This document shows, piece after piece, positions 11,587 through 22,827 of a stretch of DNA of 64,000 bases (the stretch's first letter is position 1; every line of letters starts with the position of its first letter). The notes beneath the pieces were generated by a model. The model made no database searches, was not told the DNA's origin, and worked only from the letters and a program-made list of their open reading frames with translations. Made by a program: the position numbers and the translations under genes. Origin of the DNA: Tetrahymena elliotti 4EA (lineage: Eukaryota; Ciliophora; Oligohymenophorea; Hymenostomatida; Tetrahymenidae); contig JH720301.1 of assembly GCA_000231825.2 (NCBI GenBank), forward strand, positions 1-64,000, written 5' to 3'.

Positions 11587-14500
11587 ATGGAATCAGAACG
11601 GTTTAAAAGCCACCATCATTTATAAAATATTGATTTAAATAGTGCAAGCGAGAGTAATAGAAATCTTGATGAGCATTCTATGAGAGAGGGGGCTAATATC
11701 AGGGGAGAAATGTTTTCTGATACTTATAAAAGATCAATATTAAGTGAACTTATGATTTTAAAAAATAAATAAGATGATGAAGATGAAAAACCAGAATTCA
11801 GTGAAATTAGCGAGCGAGATTTACATAATAATAAAAACAATAATATAATAAAATGTAATTCAGTTATTTTAGTTTTTAAATTCTTTTGTCATATTCTATT
11901 AATGGATATAAGAAATATCAGTAACTCTTCCATCATTTATATCTTCTACTCTACTAAGTAATCATCATTTATCATCATAAAAACTTGAATGAATAGTAAA
12001 AGATTAAACAGTCATGATAATTCTTATCTAGTACAAAACGAAATTTACTTTTTTGCTTACAAAAAATGAATATCATTGTAATAATTTTAAATGTTTATAA
12101 TATTATTTTTTTATTTAAGACTAGGTTACAGATACTAATTCAATTAAGTAGCAATCTTCTGAATAAGATTCAAAGATAAGTCCTCGTGATTAGGAGCTAT
12201 CTCCACAAATATTACATTTTGATGAATCTTCATTTTTAGAAAAAGATCATAGCTAGTCCAGCTTAGATTCTAGTAGCAGTAGTATCAGTGAACATAACGC
12301 AGCTAATGGTTAAAATTATGATGGTACTCATTTACAAATATAAGAAGAGTGGCTATATGATAAGACAAATGGTTTAAATTTTTCTAGATACTAACACTCT
12401 TATTTTACTAAAAAGTTAAATAACACAGGTCAAAATTTCTTAAACTTGGCTCATGATAAGCAAGGATAGAGATAAGAAAGTATACTTAATTTGTAACCAA
12501 ATCTAACTAATTTACTTAATGGGCAAGGAGTTGATTCGAATCCTCAATCAGATCTTGATTTTAAGTCTGGATAAGCAAGTAGTTAGCAAAATTAAAATAT
12601 AATTTTAAGTGGATAAAGTAAAAGGGCTATCAACAGTCATAATGCTCAAGAATCTTCTTAACATCTTAAACTTGGAGTAAATTAGGGCCATAATACTTCT
12701 TATGATTAGGGCTCTTAAATGTAAAAATCTTAAGATTTATGCATAGGATAAGCACAGTTTAAACGAGAAAGCTTAAACAATCAATTAAAGGATGTGACTT
12801 TGAAAAATACACATCTATTTTCAAAATAAATATACTTAGATCATAAAAGAATGTCTAATATCACGGGTAGCAAGAAAAAAAAGCATCACGTTAAAAATTA
12901 TCTTTCCTTAATGTGCTATGTGAAAAAATTTACAAATATTTTAAAAACTGTATCAACAACATATAAATTTCGTAGTATGAGTAAAAAAAATTTTGAAATT
13001 ATAGGAGACTTATCAAGCAATTACAGATTTTACAAACTTAGCTAATATTTATAATAAGATGAGCCTGTTTGGTATGAAAGATATTGGTATGCTCTAAAAA
13101 AGCTTTGTCGTACTTATATTTGGAATCCAATAAATGAATGGAACTGTACAAAATTTTTGATTGAGAGTTTCTAAAATAAAGTTTAAGTTATATAGCCAGA
13201 ATCTTCATTTAAATAATATTGGGATTTTTTTAGTTCTGTATTTTTTACCATTAATATTTTTTATATTCCTGTCAGAGTCAGTTTTGACTTCACAAATGTT
13301 GATTCTCCAACACTTCCTATTACCTTTTTTTTATACTACTTGCCTCCTATCTTGCTTGTAATTGAAATGATTGTGAAATTAAACACTGCTATCTACAAGT
13401 AAGGAATGACAACTTCCAAAAGAAGCCAAATATTTTCTCACTACATCAAGTCAGAATTCATTTTAGATTTTATAATTTGCTTCACATAAATATTATCGAT
13501 ACTTCTAGATATAGTAGAGCTTAAATCATTCATCATATTTAGATATAGGTAGGTTTAAAAAGTATTAAATTAAATGGAAGAAAGATTAAATCTTAATGAT
13601 TAACAATCAGCTTATTTGAATTTATTTAGATTAGTTTTTATGATAGTATTTATTGCTCATGTTTGCGGATGTAGCTTTTATCTAGTCACTAAAGTTGAAA
13701 AGTTTTATGGGTATAGCGGATTATGGACTGAAAATTTGGCTATTACTAATTATACAATTATATAGCAATATATCACATCTTTATATTGGGCAGTCATCAC
13801 AATGATTACTTTAGGTTGAGTTTTATTTAAATATTTAGCTTACACTTTGTGATCTAACATTACTTCAATTAATTTTCTTGAATAAGTTTTACCTTACATC
13901 AGATATTTTTAAAAAATAAAATCCTTGTCTTAATTAATTTCATAAGGTGTAAATTATTTCAGACAACCACTAATTTTAAAGTTACGCTAAATTAAATTTA
14001 AATTAAAATCTCTCAACAAAAAATATCAATTATTATTGATAAATGCTTTCTTTTGATATTTGAAAAATGAAAATTCTAATTATTTTATCTCTAAAAAATA
14101 GGTTATGGTGATATTACTCCTCAGAACACAACAGAAAGAGCTTTTGTTATTTTCATTACTATGATCTCATGTGGTACATTTGCATATAGTATTAATGTTA
14201 TTGGATAGATAGTATAATAAATTGGTAAGAAATAAGAAGAATAGAGAAAATAGATTAATATGCTGATGAGTCTTATGAAAAATCGTGGACTCACAAATCT
14301 TCAGCTTTTGATGAAAATTCGTAGAAATTTTTAGTATTTACTTGATTAAGACTCAGAAGATAATTAAGAAGGTGTTAAATTTCTTTAATAAATTGATCCT
14401 AGCTTAAAAAATGAAGTTATGAGAGACATTTATGGAAAAATATTAACCAATAAAAAAATATTTCATCTTAATTTTTCAAAGAATTTAATTGACAGTCTTT

Positions 14501-15843
14501 GCTTAAAACTATAAGAACAAACCTTTGGACCTGAGGATATCATAATTAAAGAAAATGAACTAGTAAAATCAATTTATTTTGTTATGCAAGGAGAAGCACA
14601 AGGCTACATAAATGTATCTTCAAAGTTTTTAAAGTCAGAAACAACATCTTTAACAGACAACACTATCTCTGTACATAATATTTCTTATTTTTAAAAATTT
14701 GCATTTTTCTGAAATTTTTTTATCAAATTGATAAAATAGGTATTGAGTCATTTTAATAAGGGAGACATTTTTGGGGAAAAAGCTTTTTTCAGAAATTAAT
14801 TGAGTGAATATGGAGTTAAAGCAAGAACCATAGTAACTGTAGCTTACTTAAGCATGGATGATTTTGTTGAATGCTTAAAAGAGAGAGAAGAAGATTTTGA
14901 GAAATTTTGTTTGCTCAGAGATAATTTATAAATTTATAATTCTAGTAAAGGTCTTGAAATAAAATGTTTTGGGTGCAATTAGTTTACTCATACAATTGTG
15001 AATTGCCCACATAGCAAACATATTCCTGACATAGATAAAATTTTATATTTAAATAATAGAGAAGTTTTCTAAGAGAGACAAAGTTTTGAAAGAAATAAGT
15101 ACAAATCTGGAAATGCAATTTCAATTTCAGATGAAATATACAGTCAAGGTGTCAAATTTATCATGGATTATTTTAGTATCGAAGCTCTTTAGAATTATTT
15201 TGAAGAAAAAGAGTTAGCCCAAATACAATATCTGGGTACTTTAAACAAGCAGCAATTTGGTGAAGCTCTTTTCATATAATAAAATTAAATGAATTTCCAA
15301 CTTGACAATTATGGGTATATTGGAAGTAATATAAATAATTCGCCAGCACTTAGATCACAGTAACTTAAGATGCTTCAATAGTAAAGGAATTCAAGAGACT
15401 TAGATTACGTTATCAGCCCAGACTAAATTACATCATAATAAAATATTATGCTAAATTTTAAACACTCAAGTTCAACTGAACAAAAAACTAAAGAGCTTAG
15501 TGTAATTTAAGATGAGCCTGAAAAATCTTAGTTACCTTCCGATTTAGAAGAACAAAATATCAGAGAAAAAAATTTAAGCCCTAAAGTTTAAAAACCTTCT
15601 AACTCGAGGTTTTAAAACGAGTTGACTAAATATGAATTGTAACAATAATAGCAGCAAATGCTTACATCATCGTAATAATTAATATCACAGTAGCAACAAC
15701 AGTAATAGTATATGTAGCAACCATAGTAGTCACAATTTGCATAGCAACTGCTGTAACAACAAGTCTCTTTTGCAAAACAATTAAAACCAATATCTTTAAA
15801 AAGAATTGATGTAAAATTTTTTAATTTAAAAGCATTTGTTTGA
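11587..15843 (+). CDS. Voltage-gated / cyclic-nucleotide-domain K+ channel (EAG-CNG-HCN superfamily)
   Basis: Four exons give 1211 residues; introns are 11855-12119, 13815-14101 and 14671-14739, all phase-consistent. Residues 1 to about 420 are a Ser/Gln/Asn-rich cytoplasmic N-terminus. A six-segment core follows: S1 around SSVFFTINIFYIPVRVSF, S2 FLYYLPPILLVIEMIV, an S4-like FIIFRYRQVQKVL with few charges, S5 LVFMIVFIAHVCGCSFYLV, and the pore SLYWAVITMITLGYGDITPQ (filter GYGD near residue 655), then S6. A cyclic-nucleotide-binding-type roll follows (SIYFVMQGEAQGYI, then FNKGDIFGEKAFF). After it sits CFGCNQFTHTIVNC, an exact CX2CX4HX4C zinc-knuckle pattern near residue 920. The tail has long polyglutamine runs encoded by TAA/TAG/CAA. 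Ciliates use many such K+ channels to shape the ciliary membrane potential. GYGD argues for K+ selectivity; real cNMP binding is unproven. Confidence 0.92.
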
Positions 15844-15896
15844 AAAATATTTAACTATTATTTGTTAATTAACATTAATATTATCCAATTTAACTA

Positions 15897-17200
15897 ATGA
15901 AATTTAAAAATAAATAGAGCAATGATAATGTTGAGAATCAAAACAATTTTATAGGGTATGGTGATTAAAATATATAAAGTTACTTAACTCCTAGGAATAG
16001 TAATAAATCTACAGGAAATATTTATACTTATATGAAAGGGTAGCCTAATTCTTTACTATCGCAGTTTGCTCTTAATCCAGATTCTATTCCTTCTAATTTT
16101 AGAAGTAGTATTTCTAACACACCTATGAACAATCAGAATGTAATTAGATCATCAATACATAGAGATTCAGTTTTATTTGATAAAGAAAAAATAAGTTATT
16201 TGTAGCCTAGATAAATTAAAAATATTACAAGTAATATACAATTTGATATTTATTTATTCAATTAAAATTTAATATTATTTTTTCATTTAAAAGTTGAATA
16301 AAAAGATGAAAATGATAATGATGAAAACGATAATAGAAAGTTAAAGAAAAGAATGAGTTAATCAGCCGTTTCTAATAAATCAAATTAATCACCAGATTTA
16401 TCAAGTGTAGATAATCAGAAATCTAGTAGATTAAGAGATTCTTCAAGTTAATGGAATACAAAAAAATAATTTGCAAATTTACAGACAATTAACTAAAATT
16501 GGTTAGATTAAAGCTAGTTTTTTTCTATTAATAACTTTGACTTAGCAAAGCATTTTAAAATATACTTTCCTAATAACAACTAAGTAAAGGTTTTACAACA
16601 CTACACTCTAAGAGTAATGAAAAAACTCTAAAAGTCTAATTAATAGGTCTTAAATAATAAAGAAGACATTTAAAAAATTATAAAATCCTATAAAAGCACT
16701 TTATTAAAATCTCCAAAGAAAAGTATTTACATAACAGTTTTCAAATTATATTTATATATCTTTTTTTTAAACATTTATAAAAAGGGAATATCATTCTTTA
16801 GGATAGAAAATCTCTTTTTAATATGTATAAAAGTGAAGCCATATTGAAAAAAAAAGATACTTTAGAGCAGTCTTAGATTAAAAATTTAGATTAGTCATTC
16901 AAGTAAAATAGCTCACTGAATCATACTAATCTTTTAGACCCATAGGCTATAAATTTAGATAAAAGTGACTAAAAACATCTTAGAAATAAGAAATTTAACA
17001 GAATAGAAAACCATGGATACTTAGTAAATTAATAAAAATTAGTTATAAAAGAGCTAAATTTAAAAACTCACTAAATACTCTAGCTTACTAATGAATTAGT
17101 AAATAAAAGCTATCAAATATTTTCTTAACAAAATATTCAAAGCATAACTGGTTTAAAAGATAAAACTCATGAAATGCAAAATTACTAAATCAATAACTGA
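15897..17200 (+). CDS. Hypothetical protein, 392 residues, three exons
   Basis: Begins 53 bp after the K+ channel stop on the same strand. Introns 16231-16293 (63 nt) and 16723-16784 (62 nt) both sit at phase 1, and the spliced length is exactly 393 codons. The N-terminus is Ser/Asn/Gln-rich (GQPNSLLSQFALNPDSIPSN). There is an acidic patch DENDNDENDN and a helical C-terminal half (for example KLVIKELNLKTHQILQLTNE) that could form a short coiled coil. No membrane segment, Cys cluster or known motif is visible. I do not recognise the family. The very short gap to the channel is normal for ciliates and does not prove a shared role. Confidence 0.75.
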
Positions 17201-18052
17201 TGAAAATTCTAAAAATAAAATATAATTAGATAAATTATTTTTCAATTATTTTTTCATAAATTAATCGAAATTAAATGTATATAAATTAAATTCTTAATTT
17301 AATATTTTTGCAATCAATTTCTAATATTTATATTCTAAATAACTAGTAATATATATTCTATTTACAAATTATCATCAATTAACCTACTCATATCTATTTA
17401 AACTAAAAATTCATTAATATTGATAAAATAGTAAGAAAAATCATAAAAATTTTCTAAACAAAATATTTTAAGTATTTAAAATTTTTCCAGTATAGAAAAT
17501 ACAAAAAAATTAGGAATTTTTCAAAGATCAATTGTTTTTTATTGAAGAGAAATCAAATTGTTTTACTTAAAATGTTTGCCTTCAATTTTTTTATTTATAT
17601 CATTTAAATTGAAATATCAAATTTATTGTAAAATTAACTTTAAAATAATTTATGACTAATCTTAAAATTATATCTATTTATTTTTAAAACTCATATCACC
17701 AATAAAATAGTAAAATCTGTAAAATTTTTTTTTGCTAATTATTAAAATTTCTGCTTACTTATTATAAAACTCATTACTAATTATTATTTAAAAAACTTGA
17801 ACAAAAAATAGTTTAAATTAAATTTATTTGAGTTAACATTTTTTTAAACTCTAATTATTCCAAAAAATTCTAAATTAGTTGATTATTTATGGTTATTTTT
17901 GCAATTTGTTTAACATAATCAAAATATTTACCAATTTCTATCAATATTTTTTTATTTAATCTCTATAAAATATCTTTTTTTATATTTTACTCTTAAAAAT
18001 AATAGAAGTAACTAAAACAAATACAATAGATAGAATATAGATCAATTAAATC
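17201..18052. other. AT-rich space between genes
   Basis: About 850 bp of nearly pure A/T with homopolymers and no coding texture. Nothing identifiable. Confidence 0.5.
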
Positions 18053-18300
18053 AAGAAAATAATACAACTCTTTCTAGTTAAATTTAAATTAGCTATTAAG
18101 GTAAATCCTATGTGCTATTTCTTAAAACAGTAGAAGGAAGAATAGAAATGTCTGTTAGTGAATTAGAAGAAGAATCATAAATTAACTTGTAGTGGAAGGA
18201 GTTATTTTCAATTGATTAATCCTACAAAATAAACAAAAGTTTTAAGTTATCTTTAAATTTATAAGAAATTTTTGAATATAACAATATTATAACAAGTAAA
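18053..18300 (+). CDS. Possible small gene or exon, function unknown
   Basis: An open plus-strand frame with protein-like codons reads ..SYQGKSYVLFLKTVEGRIEM and then an acidic SELEEESQ before QWKELFSIDQSYK. No ATG with a convincing context lies just upstream, so a 5' exon may be missing. A possible donor GTAAAT follows near 18297. I do not recognise the sequence. It may be part of a short gene together with the next small frame. Confidence 0.3.
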
Positions 18301-18447
18301 TTATTTATATATTTAATTTTTTATTTAAATTTTGAATTTGATTAAATTAATTTATAATTTTTATTTTTAATAAACAAACAAAATATTTAAAAAAAAAAAG
18401 AATCATGAAAATAAAATAAAACAAAACAAATAATTAAAAGGAATAAA

Positions 18448-18618
18448 ATGTCACCTTCAAAAAATTTTTTAGTCATTTTAACGATGGCTTCTCAATTTTT
18501 ACTGAAAGATGATTTTTATTTCTTGAATCTTGCTAAGTTACGCTTAGCTTGTGATAGTACAACTTTAAAAAATTATCAATAGATGAATTATCAATCAAAT
18601 TTTTCATCTCCATAGTGA
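18448..18618 (+). CDS. Possible small protein, 56 residues
   Basis: ATG at 18448 to TGA at 18616-18618. The N-terminus MSPSKNFLVILTMASQFLL is hydrophobic, like a signal peptide or membrane anchor. The remainder includes NLAKLRLACDSTTLK. Codon use is less A/T-biased than the surroundings, which favours a real exon. It could also be a 3' exon of the preceding frame. No family recognised. Confidence 0.25.
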
Positions 18619-19374
18619 CGTATCAATATCCAATCCCTAAAGTTTTTAACAAAGAAAAAATGAATCTATTGATAAAAAATACAATCAACATTTTTCTTCC
18701 TTTTAAATTAACATTATAAATAAAATATTTAATGCTAGAGAATCGATCTTAGTCAATTAGGAAATAGATTTTTAAATAAAAATAATTAGTATATAAAAAT
18801 AAATTCAGATAAATAAAAATATCAATAAAAAATAATTAAATTAATAAAAAAAAATTATTAGATAAAAAATTAATAAAAGAATTTCAAATAATTAAAAGAA
18901 TGAAAGAAAGAAATAATTAAATAATAAATAATATTCAAAAAAAGAATAAAAGATATGAATTAAAAAAGAATGTGATAAAAGTTAAAGATACATCATCAAA
19001 TATCTTTATTATTTTCTAATTTTTATAATTATTTCTGTTTAAATTTTTTAGAATTTTATTCATAAAAGAAATTGAATTACTCCAAATAGTTTTGATTAAT
19101 ATAATACATTGTTTGTTAAGAATTTAAAATTAATTACCATTTTTCTTTTAAAGATTAATTAAGATAAAAAAATCTACATAAATATAATATTAAGAAGGGT
19201 AAATTTTATGAATAATAAAAAATATAACAAAAATGTTGATTGGTACATTTGAATTTTATTTTTTTTTAACAATATTTATTTAATAATAAATGACGAAATT
19301 ATGTAGAAAATAATTTAAATAAAAATGAAGATTAATTTAATATAATTTTAACTAATTTATAATAAATTTTTTAT
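18619..19374. other. Low-complexity AT-rich stretch
   Basis: Dominated by AATAAA/TTAAAT-like simple sequence, especially 18770-18960. No supported gene. It separates the weak plus-strand frames from the 3' end of a minus-strand gene. Confidence 0.5.
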
Positions 19375-22307
19375 TCATAAAGATGATCTTATCAAAGTAG
19401 GGACTTTGAAACCTTCAGGCATTTGTGTATCAAAGAAATTTTTTAATAATTTCATTTGAATATCTGTCCAAAACATATTTGATGGGTCTACATATATAAT
19501 TAATTTCTGTATTTGTAGGTTTTAGTGTCTGGCTAGGAATCTCTTCATAAATTCGCAATATATAGAAAAGTATTCTTCAGAGTCACTTAATTTAATTAGC
19601 AATTCATACTATTCAAAAATATCATCATCAAGCTCTTCCAACTAAATTAAATGAAGTGCATTATTGTGATAAAGCTTGAGTTAAAATGTTTTAGATGTAG
19701 GGTTGCTTTTAGAAATCAAGATTTGGTCTTAGGAAGATTATTATGTTTATTGTGATTAATTTGATATATTTGAGAGATCTATGTTTTATTCTGACAAAAA
19801 GTTTTATCCATTCTTTATCCAAAAGTAATTTGTATCTTCGATAACTTATAAAGATAGACTCTTAAATTGATGTAAAAATGTAAGATGTTCCTATAGATAT
19901 CTTTAGATTAAGTAAAGCTAAAATGGCTTTTCCATTCTTTTTTCATCAATTTCTTTTTAGGTGTGGTATCCTTCACTAACCAACTACCATCCATATGTAT
20001 TCAATAACTCATTCCAAGCTGACTATTCATAAATAATTAAAATACTAAAGTAGTCTTGCTAGGAAAACTGTTAAAATTTATTTTCAACAAGTTAGTTTAA
20101 TTCTTTGAAGTTAACAGAAGTTATTGCTTTTTTTAGGGATTATTTATCAAAAGTATCTATTTATAAATCTATTGAGTGATTTAGAAGATAAAGCTAGCAC
20201 CAATTTCCATCAAATTTTTTATAAAGATCCAAATCCATTAAATCAAACTTAATTAAGCTAAATAATAACTTTTTACGTAATATTTAACTGTCAGATATCT
20301 CTGGTTCAAGAATTAAACAGCGGAAACGAAGTAGTTTAGAATTATACCAGCTATATGTATTATCGAATTCTATTTTATAGATACCTTTACTTTCTGCTAA
20401 TAATACTAATCTATAAGGATCTTACTCACAGTTAATTCTTTTACTTAAAAATGTATGTATGACATTTTAGTTTTCTCTTTTTTGAGATTGATTGCTGAAA
20501 TCTTCTAACTTCTAAAAAGTAACTTTTATATCATTTGTTTAGGTAGCAAATCCTACATATACTATGCTATATGGCTTTTTAATTTCTAGATGATAACTAA
20601 AACCTAAATTAGTTCATAGATTATTATTTATTAGAAATATAAAAATAAAATTTACTTTTTTCTGCCTCAATAGTCTATTAAGTTGCAAAAGTTTTATGAA
20701 TAACCAGATCTTCAAATTTAAAAATCTACTTATTGAATAGAGTAGAAGATACAAATTTGCAGTCAAAATAAGGAGAATTTCTGAGTTGATTGATTTTTTC
20801 ATTTTAAGTTAATAAATCTAAAAATTTTTCATCTTATAATTAAGGAGAGTGAATTAGTTCATACAAAAAATTAGCTGCATATTAAATACACTCCTAATCC
20901 TATTAATTGCTAATATTTTGTAAAACAGTCATTATAGGAGTTTCAAGTTGCTTACGGAAAGTATTGAATTATTTATACAAATTTCTCAAAATGCTTAAGC
21001 AATGTCTCATAATTTCTGACTCATTGGGGAATAGCAATAGGCTGTTAACAATTAATGCAATATTTCCATAAATATGCTCACTTTAAGATAATATATCTTT
21101 TATGCCTCTTATTGAATAGTTTAATACATTACCTTATTATCTATCCTAATATTTATAAAAATAAGAAATTAAATAAAGATTTTATAATAAGTAATAAATA
21201 GTTTCTTAGAGGCTAAATTAATATTCTATTTACAGTTTATATTCCTTATTTTTAGAGAATTTGTGGGTAGTTGTCTTTTGAGTAAAAGAAATATTCTAAA
21301 GGAATTTCGCTATTTTCTCCCTACTTACTTTCTTTTTGTATCTTTTAATGTAAAATATTTGGATCGAACTCAATCTAACTTTCAGGAATAACAAGTAGAG
21401 TAAGAACAAATTTAGCTAATAGTACCATTAAGGATTTTGCTTCCTCTTCTTAGCCATTTAGCTTTACTGGAATCCTTACTATATCTTTCAAAATATTAGT
21501 GATAGAGTAAGAAAAGAGAGTCATTTATTCAGAGTAGGTTATACATTCACTAAATAGGTCAAATATTAAGTTAACTGCTTATTTTTTCTGCTAAAAATCA
21601 TCTGACTAGGCCATTTAACTAATTCTTTTCTCATATTAAATGAAATTGACAGCAACTCTAGAGCCACTTATGATAGGATTTTATTTCATAGAATTCATAT
21701 AATCTTTATATTATTAACTTAAATCTGGTAATTTCAATAAATAATCCAGCATATTATTGATTATTGCTCCTAGTTTGAAACAAAGTTCTAATCCATTCAA
21801 TTTATCTATAATATTGCATAAAGAATTCACCAAATTTACCATTAACCTTATATTTTCAATCTATTCAATTTAAATTAAATCATTTTCAAAGCATATTAGC
21901 AAAATTCTTCCACTCATATAAGATTTTAAGAATTTGTTAGAGTCATTGCTAGTTAAGTTAATTATTTTCTAAATTTATTTATCAACAAACCAGGTCACTT
22001 GCTTTTAAATTTATAATTCTTCTTATTGAGGCTATTACAATTATTCTTACATTTATTACTCTTCTTAATTAGCATTTTAGACCTCATCTTCATCATTAAG
22101 TGAAATTTCATGAAGTTTCTCTCCTGTTGCATCTACAGAACTTTTTTTCTTAAGTAAGCTATCTTCTAAACTATTTTATTGAGGAGGATTAACCTTTCTT
22201 TTAAATTCTTAAACTTTTAATTCTAGATTTTGAAGTAGATCTTAATCAATTGATTAATTGCATAGAGATTTTTCAATCTCTGAATAAACTTGTTCAATAT
22301 TTTCCAT
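19375..22307 (-). CDS. Large helical protein with a GOLD-like beta domain, 930 residues
   Basis: ATG at 22307, TGA at 19375-19377. Introns 20604-20655 (52 nt) and 21146-21233 (88 nt) restore one frame of exactly 931 codons. The N-terminus is Gln/Glu-rich and acidic (to about residue 115), then helical to about 480 (for example INLTSNDSNKFLKSYMSGR). Residues about 490-610 resemble a GOLD domain: FKFEDLVIHKTF, KPYSIVYVGFAT, then GIYKIEFDNTYSWYNSKLL, where the FDNTYSW..SK strand is the strongest match to Sec14/p24-type GOLD folds. The C-terminal 300 residues (SILIIYEQSAWNELLNTYGW, LIIYVDPSNMFWTDIQMKLL) are unrecognised. GOLD domains bind proteins or lipids in membrane traffic; the role here is inferred from this one domain. 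No transmembrane segment or CRAL-TRIO domain was seen. Confidence 0.7.
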
Positions 22308-22827
22308 TTCTTTTGAAATCTATAATTCCTATTAATATCTAATTTATATTTTTTAAAGACCTATTACTAATCTCTGTAAAGTAAAACTATTTTTAGAAAC
22401 CTGAATATTAAAACAAGATTAAAATTTAATAAATTTATGCTTTATAATTTTTTATTCTTAGTTTATTCGTACTTTATTTTTATAAAAAAATTTGATACTA
22501 TTTTTTATTAATTAATATTTAAAAGATTTTTACTAACCCAAAAATAAAAAAGGGAAAGAAAAGAAACAAATAACTATCTATTTTTTTCACATGTGTTGAA
22601 TATGTTAAATTGATAAAATATATACTGGATTTAAATATTGTTTGATGAAAAAAACACATCTATTTATTTAAGTAAATTCTTATTTTTTATTTTAACTTTT
22701 TTGAATTATTCAAAACTTTAAAAGTTTGCAATTTATTTGAAAATATTTATCAATTAGAAAATGAATAAATTATTTTCAGAATATAAAATAAAATTAATTG
22801 AAATCAATTTGAATGTAATTATTTCCT
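22308..22827. other. AT-rich space between two minus-strand genes
   Basis: About 520 bp between the 3' end of the CTR9 gene and the start of the GOLD-like gene. By position it contains the latter's promoter. No motif recognised. Confidence 0.4.
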
